The notes below the pieces were generated by a model. It had not been told where the DNA came from. It made no database searches and saw only the letters and a program-made list of their open reading frames with translations. This document shows positions 7,394 through 17,345 of a stretch of DNA of 64,000 nucleotides, in pieces. The position numbers and the translations under genes were made by a program. Location: positions 1-64,000 of the forward strand of contig CAZRGM010000042.1 of assembly GCA_964599635.1 (NCBI GenBank), written 5' to 3'. Source of the stretch: WJMT01 sp964599635 (GTDB taxonomy: Bacteria; Acidobacteriota; Aminicenantia; Aminicenantales; Aminicenantaceae). How positions within the stretch are numbered: position 1 is the stretch's first letter; each line of letters starts with the position of its first letter.

Positions 7394-8821
7394 ATGAAAA
7401 TATTTACCAAAAAAAGAATATGGATCGGTATTCTGGTAATTGTGTGTGGGCTTCTTCTCTATCTGGGAATCACCTATTCTCCTTATCTCCAGCAGGGTCC
7501 CATAGGATGCGGGTACAAGGCCAAAACCTTGTGTTCCGGGATCTTTGTTTCAAATCGCAGCCCACAGTCCATTACAGAACAGGATCTGTCTTTTCATCCT
7601 CTGTTTGACCTCATAAAGACAGACGTAGACTTTGATAAAAAGGAAGTGGAAGCCTCTTTATTGGGATTGTCGAAAGGCAAAGCTATCTTCATTGACAAAC
7701 TGGGAGGTATCCTTCTCAGCGGCACTGAGGAAGAGAGCATCCGGTCATGGCCGGTTTCCATCCCAGAACCTCAGCCGCTAAATCCAGAGGAAATTCCCTG
7801 GCCCAACGGAGACCTTGTCCCTAAATCAGAACTCCTCTATGAATTCAATCTATCTCTCTTAAATAAGGCCTTAGATAAAGCCTTCGAAGAACCCAATCCC
7901 AAACAGCCGAGACGAACCAGAGCCGTGGTGATTGTGTATCAAGGAGATCTTATCGCAGAAAGGTATGCTCCGAATATTACCAAAGACACGGCTTTAATCG
8001 GATGGTCCATGACCAAAAGCATCACCAGTGCTCTCGTAGGCATCCGAGTGAAACAGGGGGAATTGGATATCCATGACCCAGCTCCGGTTCCGGAATGGCA
8101 GAGCCTCGATGATTCCCGGAAAAAAATCACCTTAGATCACCTCCTAAAAATGAGCAGCGGGCTTGAATTTGATGAAACTTATGAATCCGATCCTCTATCC
8201 GATGTCAACACCATGCTGTTCACTAAACCGGATATGGCCGCCTTCGCAGCCAGCTTTCCCTTAGCATCTAAGCCAGGAACCGTTTGGTCTTATTCCAGCG
8301 GCACTACCATGATTATCTCAAAAATTCTTCGGCATTCTTTTGACGATCAAGAAGAATACCTGTCTTTTCCCCGTAAAGAATTATTCAACAAAATCGGCAT
8401 GCGGAGTGCTGTGCTGGAACCCGATGCCTCAGGAACCTTTGCCGGGGCTTTTTACGGCTATGCCACAGCCAGGGACTGGGCCCGGTTCGGTCTGCTTTAT
8501 CTTAATAATGGAATTTGGAATGGGGAGAGCATTCTCCCGGACGGTTGGGTCAAATACACCACCACTCCAGCTCCCGCTTCAGATAAAGGAGAATACGGCG
8601 CTCAATTCTGGCTTAATAAAGGAAGCTCAGAAGACCCCGAAGACCGCAAATATCCTCAGCTTCCCCGGGATGCTTTTTTCTGCCTGGGACACAATGAACA
8701 GTCCGTCACCATGATTCCTTCTCTCCAACTTGTGGTGGTCCGCTTGGGCATGACCACGAAAGGAGGTTGGGATCTAGAGGAATTTATCGCAGATATCATT
8801 TATTCTCTGAAAAATGGATAA
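7394..8821 (+). CDS. Serine hydrolase (class C beta-lactamase / PBP4-like fold)
   Basis: The 475-residue protein has one N-terminal membrane segment (IWIGILVIVCGLLLYLGITY), so the enzyme is anchored or exported. The catalytic SxxK motif is SMTK around residues 205-208 within GWSMTKSITSALVG. The second motif Y-x-S/N is seen as WSYSSGT near residue 300, and a third, H/K-x-G-like, region is GHNEQSV near the C-terminus. This family includes esterases, DD-peptidases and aminopeptidases, and the substrate cannot be told here. The pre-catalytic region of about 150 residues is longer than in simple beta-lactamases. The start ATG lies 20 bases after repeat family A copy 1, so the repeat may affect its expression. 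Confidence 0.88.
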   Translation: MKIFTKKRIWIGILVIVCGLLLYLGITYSPYLQQGPIGCGYKAKTLCSGIFVSNRSPQSITEQDLSFHPLFDLIKTDVDFDKKEVEASLLGLSKGKAIFIDKLGGILLSGTEEESIRSWPVSIPEPQPLNPEEIPWPNGDLVPKSELLYEFNLSLLNKALDKAFEEPNPKQPRRTRAVVIVYQGDLIAERYAPNITKDTALIGWSMTKSITSALVGIRVKQGELDIHDPAPVPEWQSLDDSRKKITLDHLLKMSSGLEFDETYESDPLSDVNTMLFTKPDMAAFAASFPLASKPGTVWSYSSGTTMIISKILRHSFDDQEEYLSFPRKELFNKIGMRSAVLEPDASGTFAGAFYGYATARDWARFGLLYLNNGIWNGESILPDGWVKYTTTPAPASDKGEYGAQFWLNKGSSEDPEDRKYPQLPRDAFFCLGHNEQSVTMIPSLQLVVVRLGMTTKGGWDLEEFIADIIYSLKNG

Positions 8822-8882
8822 AATGGGATAAGACGAGAAAAAATCATAACCCAAACCGTCTTTCTACGTAAGGTTTAAATAG

Positions 8883-8920
8883 CCTGAATTATTCAAAAAG
8901 AAATGACGATGTTTTTGTTT
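8883..8920 (+). repeat. Solitary end of repeat family A
   Basis: CCTGAATTATTCA followed by AAATGACGATGTTTTTG resembles the terminal inverted repeat and the adjacent ATGGCGATGTTTT block of family A. No matching opposite end is present before the RND operon. Confidence 0.4.
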
Positions 8921-8922
8921 AA

Positions 8923-8950
8923 TTGAAAGAAAAATTTATTTTGTTATAAT
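8923..8950 (+). promoter_or_regulatory. Probable sigma-70 promoter of the RND efflux operon
   Basis: TTGAAA at 8923-8928 and a perfect TATAAT at 8945-8950 are separated by 16 bases, about 40 bases upstream of the first pump gene. A GGGAGG-type ribosome binding site follows at about 8970. The -35 box lies at the edge of the solitary repeat A end. Confidence 0.5.
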
Positions 8951-8992
8951 GGGTAACGATTCGTAAAAGGGAGGCGTTAATAAAGCAAGAGT

Positions 8993-11900
8993 ATGAAAAT
9001 CGCCAAACTCGCTATTAACCGTCCTGTCACTACCTTTATGTTCTTTTTTGCGGTGGTGCTCTTAGGCTTTGTCTCTTTAAGGGAGCTCAGTGTGGATCTT
9101 CTTCCGAATATCAGCTACCCTAAACTGTCTATCTCCGCACGTTATCCTGGGGTGGCTCCTGAAGAAGTAGAAATCCTTCTAACCCAGAGGCTGGAATCGG
9201 CTGTCATGAGGATTCCTGGGCTGCGAAGTGTGGAAACGATCTCCGAAGAAGGCGGAGTCTATATGACACTTGAATTTTCCTGGGGAACAGATATGGACTT
9301 TGCCATGCTTCACACCAGAGAAAAGCTGGACAGCGTGCAGCTTCCTGAAGATGTTGAGGATCCGACCATTATTCCTTTAGATCCTCAAAGCAAACCCATC
9401 ATGGTTCTTTCTGTTTCAGGAGAAAGATCCCTTCTGGAGCTTAAAGAGTTTTCTGAGGAATTGATCAAACCTCGCCTGGAACAAATCGAAGGGATCGGTT
9501 CTGCAGAAATAGCCGGAGGAGTCGAAAGGGAAATCCAAATAGAAATCAATCCCAATCTTATGACTCTTTACGGACTTAATATTGAAGATATTTCCCGGAG
9601 AATCGAACAGTTCAACGCTAACCTTCAAGGGGGAACCATAAGAAAAGGACAATTCAAATATGCCTTAAGGATCATTGGTGAATTCGAGGAACTTGAGGAA
9701 ATCGGAGAGGTCAGTCTTAAGACCACTAAAGAGAAAGGAGTTATTCGAGTCAAAGATGTTGCCCAAATAAGGGACTCCATTAAAGAACGGGAAGGAATCA
9801 CCAGACTCAACGGAAATGAAAGCATTGGAATTTTAGTGAGGAAGGAAGCCGGAGCCAATACGGTTGAAGTCACTAAGGAAGCCAGGCGTGTGATCGAAGA
9901 AATAAAGCGAAGGAATCCCCAAATAAACGTATTGTTAATTTCAGAACAAGCCAAATACATTGAAAATGCCATCTCTTCAGTCCTCAATTCCATCATCTAC
10001 GGCGCGGTTTTGGCTTTCCTCGTTTTGGTTGTCTTCCTTCAAGATTTAAAGACTCCGCTTATTATCGCCTCTGCGATTCCTATCGCAATTATCGCCACAT
10101 TCAATCTCCTCTTTTATATGGACATCACGCTGAACATTATGTCCCTAGGAGGCCTGGCGTTGGGAGTGGGAATGCTGGTCGATAACTCTATCGTGGTTTC
10201 AGAAAATATATTCAGGCATAAAAACTTAGGGAAAAATCTCAATGACTCCGCTTATATAGGAACCAAAGAAGTAGGAATGGCTGTTACAGCCTCGACTTTC
10301 ACAACCATATCTGTTTTTCTTCCTGTTATCTATGTTCATGGAGTGGCGGGACAGCTTTTTAAAGACCAGGCCTTAACCGTGACTTTTGCTCTTCTCTCCT
10401 CACTCATTGTATCCCTGACCCTTCTTCCCATGCTGGCGTCAAGGAAATTTGAAGTCACAACTGAGAGCTCCCAAAAAGCCAACGCCAAAGAGGAAAAGCC
10501 ATCGAAAGCAAAACAAAAACAAAAAAAATCTCTCAAGGAAATTCTAACCCTTCCTTTTAAAGGACTAAAAAAATTATTCAACCTTATGCTTAAGGTCCTA
10601 TTCACAGCTTTAAATTTTATCATCAGTTTTCTGGTCCAATTGTTTGTCCTGATTTTTCATTACCTATTCCTTCCTTTCAGATCCATAGCCGGCTTTGTAT
10701 TCAGAATATATAATGATATTTACAGTCAATTTTCCTCTTTCTATCATCGGTTTCTTCTCTGGTCCCTAAACAATAAAAGCAAAGTCCTTTCAATCTCATT
10801 GGCTTTTCTTTTACTGACCCTACTTCTGGCTACCCAAATACCCCAAGAATTAATGCCTAAACCAGAAACGTCATCCTTTGATATTTATCTGACCACACCC
10901 ATCGATTACTCTCTGGAGCAGACTTCAGACCTGACATATCTCATTGAAGAACGTCTGAGCAAACAAAAAGAGGTGATGAATACATTCTCCCAAATCGGAA
11001 TCGTCAGTGGAATGGAAAGCTTGAATCCTGAAGTTTCTTTAAATTCAGTCCAAATTCGGGTTCAAACGACATCTTCTTCCCAAATGGATAAGGCATTTAA
11101 TGACTTAAGAAAATATCTCGCTCAATTTCCTGACCTTCAATACTCCTTTATTAAAGAACAGTCCACCATTGGAGAATTTCTTGCTTTTTCTACGGCTGAA
11201 GTCGGACTGAAAATCAAAGGAGAAGACTTGAATGTTCTCAATAATTTAGCTGATCGTGTGGTCCAAAAATTGGGGGAAATCAAGGAAATCACAGATGTAA
11301 CCACCAACATTGGAGAAGGAAAACCTGAATTTCTTGTGGAGATCAGAAAAAAGGCTTTGGATAAGTATAATATCTCCCCACAGGAAATCGGATCTTTTCT
11401 GGTCAATGCAGTCCGGGGGCGGGTTGATACTCAGTTTAAGGAACTCGAAAAAAAATATGATATCCGGGTCCATTTCCAAGATAAAGCCCGAGAGAATATT
11501 GAAACCCTTCTGGACAAACAATTTCCCTATTCCAGAGGAAGCATTCCTTTAAGAGAGCTGGTCACTTATCAGCTCTCTAAAGGGCCCAAGGAAATAAGAC
11601 GAGAAAATCAGGAAAGGGAAATATTGGTAACCGCTAACACACAAAATATAAAAATAAGCCAGGCTGCCTCTTTGATTAAAGAAAAAATCGATGGGCTCTC
11701 GATTCCTAGAAACTACAGAATCGTTATCAGCGGAGAGCAAGAAGAAATGCAGAAGTCATTCCGAAGTCTCGGTTTTGCCTTTATCCTAGCTGTTCTTTTG
11801 GTCTACATGATCATGGCAGCCCAATTTGAATCTCTCCTCCACCCTTTTCTCATCCTCTTCACTTTGCCCATGGGACTGACAGGAGCTGTATGGGCACTCT

Positions 11901-12265
11901 TTTTAACTGGCCAAACCTTAAATGTGATTTCCATCATTGGGATGGTTGTTCTGGCTGGGATTGTAGTCAATGATGCGATCGTCAAGATAGACTACTCCAA
12001 CCAATTGAGAAAAAAAGGATGGACAATCAGAGAAGCCATCATAGAAGCCAGCCGAGTGAGACTGAGACCCATATTGATGACCACAGTCACCACTGTCTCT
12101 GGTCTTTTTCCTATGTCTTTGGGATTAGGAAAGGGATCTGAACTCCAGCAGCCTCTGGCGATTTCAGTCATAGGAGGTCTCATCCTGGCAACTTTTCTGA
12201 CACTGATCCTGATTCCTATTGCCTATGAAGCCGCTGAAAAAGTAAGAGAAAAATCTAAAAAATGA
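8993..12265 (+). CDS. RND efflux permease subunit 1 (AcrB/MdtB-like), with an unusual central insertion
   Basis: This 1090-residue inner-membrane antiporter subunit would export small molecules using the proton gradient. The N-terminal transmembrane helix, the periplasmic pore domains, the GLALGVGMLVDNSIVVSENI helix-4 motif with its Asp, and the second set of helices with VVLAGIVVNDAIVKIDY are all present. Between the two halves, roughly residues 480-590, there is a lysine-rich stretch (KAKQKQKKSLKEIL) followed by about 60 very hydrophobic residues, which is not typical of AcrB-type pumps. Its stop overlaps the start of the second pump gene by 4 bases (ATGA). The substrate is unknown. A heteromeric pump with the next gene, as in MdtBC, is likely. 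Confidence 0.9.
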   Translation: MKIAKLAINRPVTTFMFFFAVVLLGFVSLRELSVDLLPNISYPKLSISARYPGVAPEEVEILLTQRLESAVMRIPGLRSVETISEEGGVYMTLEFSWGTDMDFAMLHTREKLDSVQLPEDVEDPTIIPLDPQSKPIMVLSVSGERSLLELKEFSEELIKPRLEQIEGIGSAEIAGGVEREIQIEINPNLMTLYGLNIEDISRRIEQFNANLQGGTIRKGQFKYALRIIGEFEELEEIGEVSLKTTKEKGVIRVKDVAQIRDSIKEREGITRLNGNESIGILVRKEAGANTVEVTKEARRVIEEIKRRNPQINVLLISEQAKYIENAISSVLNSIIYGAVLAFLVLVVFLQDLKTPLIIASAIPIAIIATFNLLFYMDITLNIMSLGGLALGVGMLVDNSIVVSENIFRHKNLGKNLNDSAYIGTKEVGMAVTASTFTTISVFLPVIYVHGVAGQLFKDQALTVTFALLSSLIVSLTLLPMLASRKFEVTTESSQKANAKEEKPSKAKQKQKKSLKEILTLPFKGLKKLFNLMLKVLFTALNFIISFLVQLFVLIFHYLFLPFRSIAGFVFRIYNDIYSQFSSFYHRFLLWSLNNKSKVLSISLAFLLLTLLLATQIPQELMPKPETSSFDIYLTTPIDYSLEQTSDLTYLIEERLSKQKEVMNTFSQIGIVSGMESLNPEVSLNSVQIRVQTTSSSQMDKAFNDLRKYLAQFPDLQYSFIKEQSTIGEFLAFSTAEVGLKIKGEDLNVLNNLADRVVQKLGEIKEITDVTTNIGEGKPEFLVEIRKKALDKYNISPQEIGSFLVNAVRGRVDTQFKELEKKYDIRVHFQDKARENIETLLDKQFPYSRGSIPLRELVTYQLSKGPKEIRRENQEREILVTANTQNIKISQAASLIKEKIDGLSIPRNYRIVISGEQEEMQKSFRSLGFAFILAVLLVYMIMAAQFESLLHPFLILFTLPMGLTGAVWALFLTGQTLNVISIIGMVVLAGIVVNDAIVKIDYSNQLRKKGWTIREAIIEASRVRLRPILMTTVTTVSGLFPMSLGLGKGSELQQPLAISVIGGLILATFLTLILIPIAYEAAEKVREKSKK

Positions 12266-15200
12266 AAATATTCATCGACCGCCCGATCGCCACCGCCATG
12301 CTTTTCCTGGCTCTTCTTATCCTGGGAATTTATTCCTATCTCAACATCCCGATTGAACTGGCTCCTAAAGAGGAATATCCCCAACTCAGCATCAGAACCT
12401 CGTGGCAAGAAGTCCCTCCTGAAATCATACAGACTCAAATCACCTCTCTTATAGAAGAAAAAGCATCTACAGTCAAAGGAGTCAGAAAAATCACTTCATC
12501 CTCCAGCATAGGGCAATCTTTGGTCACACTGGAATTTGACCCGAAAGTCAATATGGAATTTGCCCACCTGGCGTTAACAGAAAAAATATCTGAAATCGAA
12601 GAAGAGCTCCCAGATCAAATTAAACCTAGAATCGAGCCCTATGTCCCTGAAGAATTCCAAGTTGAACCTTTTCTTAAGTACACTATTTCTGGAGATTACT
12701 CTTTGCATCAACTTAGAAAGATGGTGAAAGAAAAAATTGAGATGAAAATAGGTTCTGTCAAAGGAATCTCAATGGTTTCAATCACAGGAGGGGCTGAACC
12801 CGAAATAGGAGTTCTCCTTATTAAAGATAAACTGGATGCTCTCAATATATCTCCTTATCTAGTAAGCTATAGAATCCAGGAAAGGATCAGGACTTATCCA
12901 GCCGGAAAAATAAAAAAAGGAACACAGGAATTTCTTTTTAAAGTCTCTGATTCCATTATAGATATCTCTGATTTAGGAGAGACCATCATCACTCATTCTG
13001 GTGACAATGTCATCCGTTTAAGAGATGTCGCCGAAATCAATCCTACTTATGGAGAAATTGACACTATCAACCGAATCAATGGACAGCCGACCATAGGATT
13101 GACTATTCATAAAGAAAAAGGAACCAGCACCTTAAAACTGGTTAAAAAAGTTAAAAATAAACTCAACGAGTTAAAGAGAGAGCTCCCCTCTGACTTAATC
13201 TACAGAATCGTAAACGATGAAAGCGAAGAGATTCATGAAAATCTGAGAGATCTCTATATTGTAGTGGGCATCATTGTAACCGTCATTTTTATGCTGGTTT
13301 TCTTGGTGCTGAAAAACTTTAAACCATCTCTTCTGGTCATCTCATCAGTGGTGTTTTCCATCTTGATCACTTTCAATCTGATCTATCTGTTCAATATTTC
13401 ACTCAACATGCTGACCTTAGGGGGTTTGGCTCTAGGGATCGGTCTTTTTGTGGATAACTCCATCGTGGTTTTTGAAAATATACTGCGAAAAAGGGAACAG
13501 GGTCTTTCCTCAAAAGCAGCCGCCGTAATCGGCTCCAAAGAAGTTTTTCTCCCTGTTCTTGCGGCCACTCTCACCACGATGAGTGTCTTTTTCGCTTTTG
13601 CTTATTTTCAGGGACGTTTGAAAATTTACTATCTTCCTCTCGCTATCGTCATGACCTCGGCATTAGCAACATCGCTTCTGGTTTCCTTCTCATTGATCCC
13701 AGCACTCAGCCCAAAATTACTCAAAAGAGGGAAAAAAGAGAAAAAATATAAAACCAAAATAAAGTGGGAAAAATTATTCCGATTTTTAATCAGACATCCT
13801 CTTGAGGTCATCCTTATTTTAATCCTCATCTTCTATGGAACCTATAAATGGTTCCGGTCAGAAGTCAGCTTGGGAGAATGGATGAGCTGGTATTCCAAAC
13901 AACAGCTCTACTTAAGCATAGGAATGCCTCCTGGAACGGATATCGAACAGACTGATGAGGTGATCAAAGAGTTTGAAAAAAAAATACTGGAAAAAAATTA
14001 TGAAAAAAAGGTGGACACAACTGTCACCCCAGAAAGAGCTTACTTGTCTATCACTTTTCCTATTGAAATCGAAAATTCTTACCGCCCCTATGTGCTTAAA
14101 GAAGAATTGATTCAGCATGCCACAAACTATGCAGGAATATCTATTGGAATCTACGGATTTGATCCTCAGTCCTACTCCACAAGTATCGGAAGTTATACCT
14201 TTTATGACTCATCCATAAAATTTTTTGGATACAATTTGAAAAAACTTACAAACATCACGCATAATCTGGAAAGATCACTCAAAAAAAATCCCAGAATCAA
14301 AGAAACACTCATCAGTTCCTCAAGATACGGATGGTGGCGTTTGGAGTCATACGAATATATCCTTAAAATTTCCAGAGAAAAGATAAAACGATATAACATC
14401 GATCCTCAGTATCTCTATGCCCATATATCTTCTTCAATCCCAGGAAGAGTTAGGGCTATGCTCAAGACTAAAATAGGCGGAAAAGAAATGGATATATCGA
14501 TTAAGTTTCCTCAATCTCATTCTGTCAATCTCAAAGAACTTCAGGATATGATGTTCCGGACCCAGCAAGGAGAATACCTTAGGCTTGGAGATATCTCAGT
14601 AATAGAAAAAAGGCCCATTGCCGGCTCCATTGACAGAGAAGACCAGCAGTTCCAGCAAACTCTGAGCTGGGAATTCAGGGGACCCTATAAAGCAGCTGAA
14701 AATTACAGAAAAAGTGTATTCGCCAATCTTTCCCTTCCCCCTGGATTTTCCGCCACTCTGGAAGGGACTCGATGGATGACTGAAGAAGAAAAGGGGCAGA
14801 TCACCTTCGCCATCCTGTTTTCCCTCATCATCATATTCATGATCTTGTCTTCCCTTTATGAATCCCTCATCCAACCTTTTTTTATTCTTCTGGCCGTGCC
14901 TCTGGCGCTCATCGGAGTGTTCATTGCGTTTATCATTGCTGATTTTGCCTTCGACTCCGCAGCCTATATTGGGGTGATCCTTTTAGGGGGAATTGTGGTG
15001 AACAATTCCATCCTTCTGGTAGACCATATCAATCTCCAAAGAAATAAAGGGCTTCCTCTCCTTGATGCCGTCCTCAAAGGAACCCGAGAAAGAATAAGGC
15101 CCATCTTTCTCACCACCAGCACCACTGTCCTTGGAATGCTGCCCATGATTTTAATCCAAGTCGAAGTAGGGAGAACAAAGATATGGTCCACCCTGGTTCT

Positions 15201-15339
15201 CTCTACAGTGGGGGGTCTGATCAGCTCAACTCTTTTTATTCTTATCGCTATTCCGGTATTTTATTATTATGGAGACCATATAAAAACTTGGTTTAAAGAC
15301 AAATCCATGGAAATCACAGAATCGTGGAGGAGATTTTAA
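12262..15339 (+). CDS. RND efflux permease subunit 2
   Basis: The 1025-residue second RND subunit is translationally coupled to the first through a 4-base overlap. It opens MKIFIDRPIATAMLFLALL, carries GLALGIGLFVDNSIVVFENI in transmembrane helix 4, and has VILLGGIVVNNSILLVDHIN in the C-terminal half. It lacks the central hydrophobic insertion of subunit 1. The two proteins are clearly diverged paralogues, so they probably assemble as a mixed trimer rather than being a recent duplication. The adaptor gene starts 25 bases downstream. Confidence 0.92.
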   Translation: MKIFIDRPIATAMLFLALLILGIYSYLNIPIELAPKEEYPQLSIRTSWQEVPPEIIQTQITSLIEEKASTVKGVRKITSSSSIGQSLVTLEFDPKVNMEFAHLALTEKISEIEEELPDQIKPRIEPYVPEEFQVEPFLKYTISGDYSLHQLRKMVKEKIEMKIGSVKGISMVSITGGAEPEIGVLLIKDKLDALNISPYLVSYRIQERIRTYPAGKIKKGTQEFLFKVSDSIIDISDLGETIITHSGDNVIRLRDVAEINPTYGEIDTINRINGQPTIGLTIHKEKGTSTLKLVKKVKNKLNELKRELPSDLIYRIVNDESEEIHENLRDLYIVVGIIVTVIFMLVFLVLKNFKPSLLVISSVVFSILITFNLIYLFNISLNMLTLGGLALGIGLFVDNSIVVFENILRKREQGLSSKAAAVIGSKEVFLPVLAATLTTMSVFFAFAYFQGRLKIYYLPLAIVMTSALATSLLVSFSLIPALSPKLLKRGKKEKKYKTKIKWEKLFRFLIRHPLEVILILILIFYGTYKWFRSEVSLGEWMSWYSKQQLYLSIGMPPGTDIEQTDEVIKEFEKKILEKNYEKKVDTTVTPERAYLSITFPIEIENSYRPYVLKEELIQHATNYAGISIGIYGFDPQSYSTSIGSYTFYDSSIKFFGYNLKKLTNITHNLERSLKKNPRIKETLISSSRYGWWRLESYEYILKISREKIKRYNIDPQYLYAHISSSIPGRVRAMLKTKIGGKEMDISIKFPQSHSVNLKELQDMMFRTQQGEYLRLGDISVIEKRPIAGSIDREDQQFQQTLSWEFRGPYKAAENYRKSVFANLSLPPGFSATLEGTRWMTEEEKGQITFAILFSLIIIFMILSSLYESLIQPFFILLAVPLALIGVFIAFIIADFAFDSAAYIGVILLGGIVVNNSILLVDHINLQRNKGLPLLDAVLKGTRERIRPIFLTTSTTVLGMLPMILIQVEVGRTKIWSTLVLSTVGGLISSTLFILIAIPVFYYYGDHIKTWFKDKSMEITESWRRF

Positions 15340-15364
15340 ATGAACACAAAACAAGGAGCCTATT

Positions 15365-16612
15365 ATGAATAAAATACTGATACCCAAAAAATTCCTGATT
15401 ATATTTCTAGGAGCTGTCATCTGCTTCTTGGGAGCCTATTTTATTTTCATTAAAAAACCTCCTGAATCCCTCCTCTCAGAAGAATCTGAAAAAACCATTC
15501 AGCAAGGAAGCGAAGAAGTCCCAGAAGCCCCTGTCTTAGTGAAAACAGTGACTGCCAAAAGAGGGGACTTGAATATAAGGCTTAATTCTCCAGGAGAAGC
15601 CTTTACCAAAAAAAGAATTATTGTAAAATCAGAAATTCCGGGAAGGATAGAACATCTCTATATCCAAGAAGGCCAGCATGTCAATAAAGGAGACCTGTTG
15701 GCTAAAATAGATAACAGACAGTACAAACTGAACTTAGAAGAAGCTCAAGCCACGTATCTTCAAAAACTGTCAGAACTTCTTATGGAACAAAAGTTTTCAC
15801 AAAGTCCAGAACAGACATCAATCCCGAATAAAGATGAATTAGAAAGAATAAAAAAAGAATTTGATAGGGCAAATGATCTCTATGCGAAGGGACTCATCTC
15901 AATGGAAGAATTTGAAAAAGCCAGCAAAAAATACGAGATGGCCCTGATAGAATCCGGCGAGTTAAAAGATGAAATCAGAGAAGCGGCCAAAGGAGTCACT
16001 CAAGCGGACATCAATGTGAAAAAAGCCAAGATGGAACTGGAGAAAACCCAAATACAGGCTCCTTTTTCAGGAATCGTCTGCGATATCCAGGTGACTCCCC
16101 AAGAGCATGTCTCCAGCTCTCAGGAGCTCTTCACTCTAGTCAATATAGACCAAATCCAGGTCCATGCCAAAGTTCTGGAAAGTGAAATCGGGAAAATGAA
16201 AACAGGACGAGAAGTCACTTTGAATTTCAGTGCTTATCCACAAAAAGATTTCAAAGGAACGGTCAGCTCCATAAGTCCCATTATTAACCCTGAGGATAGA
16301 ACCTGTAAGGTCATAATCCTCATGAAGAATCCTGATGAAGTCATCAAACCAGGCATGCATGCTGAAGTCGAGATCACAACAGATATTTATAAGGATAGAC
16401 TTCTCATCCCTCAAGATGCCATCCTGCTCAGAGAAGGCCGGAAGTTAGCTTTTGTGGTCGAGGAAAATTTGGCAAAGTGGCGGTATCTAGAGCTGGGCCT
16501 TGAAAATGAAGAATATGCCGAAGTGCTGGAGGGCATTCAAGAAGGGGAAGAAGTCATTATCGAAGGACACTTTACGCTGGCCCATGACGCCAAAGTGAGA
16601 ATTGTCGAATAA
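15365..16612 (+). CDS. RND efflux periplasmic adaptor (membrane fusion protein)
   Basis: The 415-residue protein has an N-terminal membrane anchor (FLIIFLGAVICFLGAYFIF). A split biotinyl-lipoyl-like domain follows (EIPGRIEHLYIQEGQHVNKG), then a helical hairpin around residues 130-220, the second lipoyl half (IQAPFSGIVCDIQV) and a beta-barrel region to the end. It would connect the two RND subunits to an outer-membrane channel. The adaptor normally precedes the pump genes; here it comes last. No TolC-like channel is encoded nearby, so the channel must be elsewhere. Repeat family A copy 2 begins 4 bases after the stop. Confidence 0.92.
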   Translation: MNKILIPKKFLIIFLGAVICFLGAYFIFIKKPPESLLSEESEKTIQQGSEEVPEAPVLVKTVTAKRGDLNIRLNSPGEAFTKKRIIVKSEIPGRIEHLYIQEGQHVNKGDLLAKIDNRQYKLNLEEAQATYLQKLSELLMEQKFSQSPEQTSIPNKDELERIKKEFDRANDLYAKGLISMEEFEKASKKYEMALIESGELKDEIREAAKGVTQADINVKKAKMELEKTQIQAPFSGIVCDIQVTPQEHVSSSQELFTLVNIDQIQVHAKVLESEIGKMKTGREVTLNFSAYPQKDFKGTVSSISPIINPEDRTCKVIILMKNPDEVIKPGMHAEVEITTDIYKDRLLIPQDAILLREGRKLAFVVEENLAKWRYLELGLENEEYAEVLEGIQEGEEVIIEGHFTLAHDAKVRIVE

Positions 16613-16616
16613 ATAA

Positions 16617-16868
16617 CCTGGATTATTCACGAGTCAATGTTGCTGCAGATGCGAGGCACAAGGCATGAAGGTGTGGTCCTTCACTGCAAATGCCTTGTAA
16701 CGAAGAAGATGCAGTAAGATTGGCTCGCATGGAAGGCAAAAAAATGGCGATTAAAATAAAATTGACAACAAACAAAAACATTTCAGTTATCATTTTTATC
16801 AAAAGCATGTATATCCTTGAAAGCAAAATAAAAAATGATCATCGCCATTTTTTTATGAATAGGCCAGG
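16617..16868 (+). repeat. Dispersed repeat family A, copy 2 (252 bp)
   Basis: The element begins CCTGGATTATTCACGAGTC and ends TTTATGAATAGGCCAGG, exactly as long as copies 1 and 4. Its micro-ORF (16690-16872, 60 codons plus stop) starts MPCNEEDAVRLARMEGKKMA and reads through the right terminus, encoding HRHFFMNRPG, with the stop created at the junction with flanking DNA. Many differences from copy 1 in the ORF core fall in third codon positions. Confidence 0.8.
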
Positions 16869-16869
16869 A

Positions 16870-16975
16870 TAAACGATCCAGGCAAAAAAATCACCTTTAA
16901 AGGGGATTGCCATTTAAATTAAGATTTAAATAGAATATAATAAATAAATCATCATTTTTTTATGAATAGATCAGG
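16870..16975 (+). repeat. Degenerate partial copy of repeat family A
   Basis: Directly after copy 2 the sequence ends again with ATCATCATTTTTTTATGAATAGATCAGG at about 16948-16975, a second right terminus. The body between is AT-rich and holds a 20-bp imperfect palindrome around CCTTTAAAGG (16889-16908). The left terminus is not recognisable. Confidence 0.45.
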
Positions 16976-17007
16976 ATAATTGATTATTCTGGATTAAGGA
17001 GAGAGAC

Positions 17008-17286
17008 ATGGCGCTTACTAAAAAACAAGAGGATCTATACAGGCAGACTATGGAAGAGGCAAAATCTCAACTGGATACTATAGATGATGAGATGGAAAAA
17101 GAGATTCAGAAAGCACGAGAAAGACTGGCCAAACTTCAGGAATCTAAGGAATCCTTCAGACAGTTGTATGAAGGAGCTGCGAGACTACTGGGAATTAAAG
17201 TCGAAACTGAAAAAGATTCTGAACAAAAAAAAGAACCTTCTGAAGATAAATCGGAAGAAAATTCATCTGACAAATCAGACTTATAA
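17008..17286 (+). CDS. Small coiled-coil protein of unknown function
   Basis: The 92-residue protein is predicted to be helical. A heptad-rich region at residues 5-55 (EEAKSQLDTIDDEMEKEIQK) is followed by a short hydrophobic stretch (YEGAARLLGIKVE) and an acidic/lysine-rich tail (EDKSEENSSDKSDL). A good ribosome binding site, AAGGAGAGAG, lies 6-8 bases before the ATG, and the composition is protein-like, so I regard it as real. No family was recognised. It sits between the repeat cluster and an EamA transporter gene. Confidence 0.65.
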   Translation: MALTKKQEDLYRQTMEEAKSQLDTIDDEMEKEIQKARERLAKLQESKESFRQLYEGAARLLGIKVETEKDSEQKKEPSEDKSEENSSDKSDL

Positions 17287-17345
17287 CAATCTCCCAATAA
17301 ACAAAAAGAGCTGTTCAGAAATATCCAAATCAATTCTTTACTGCA

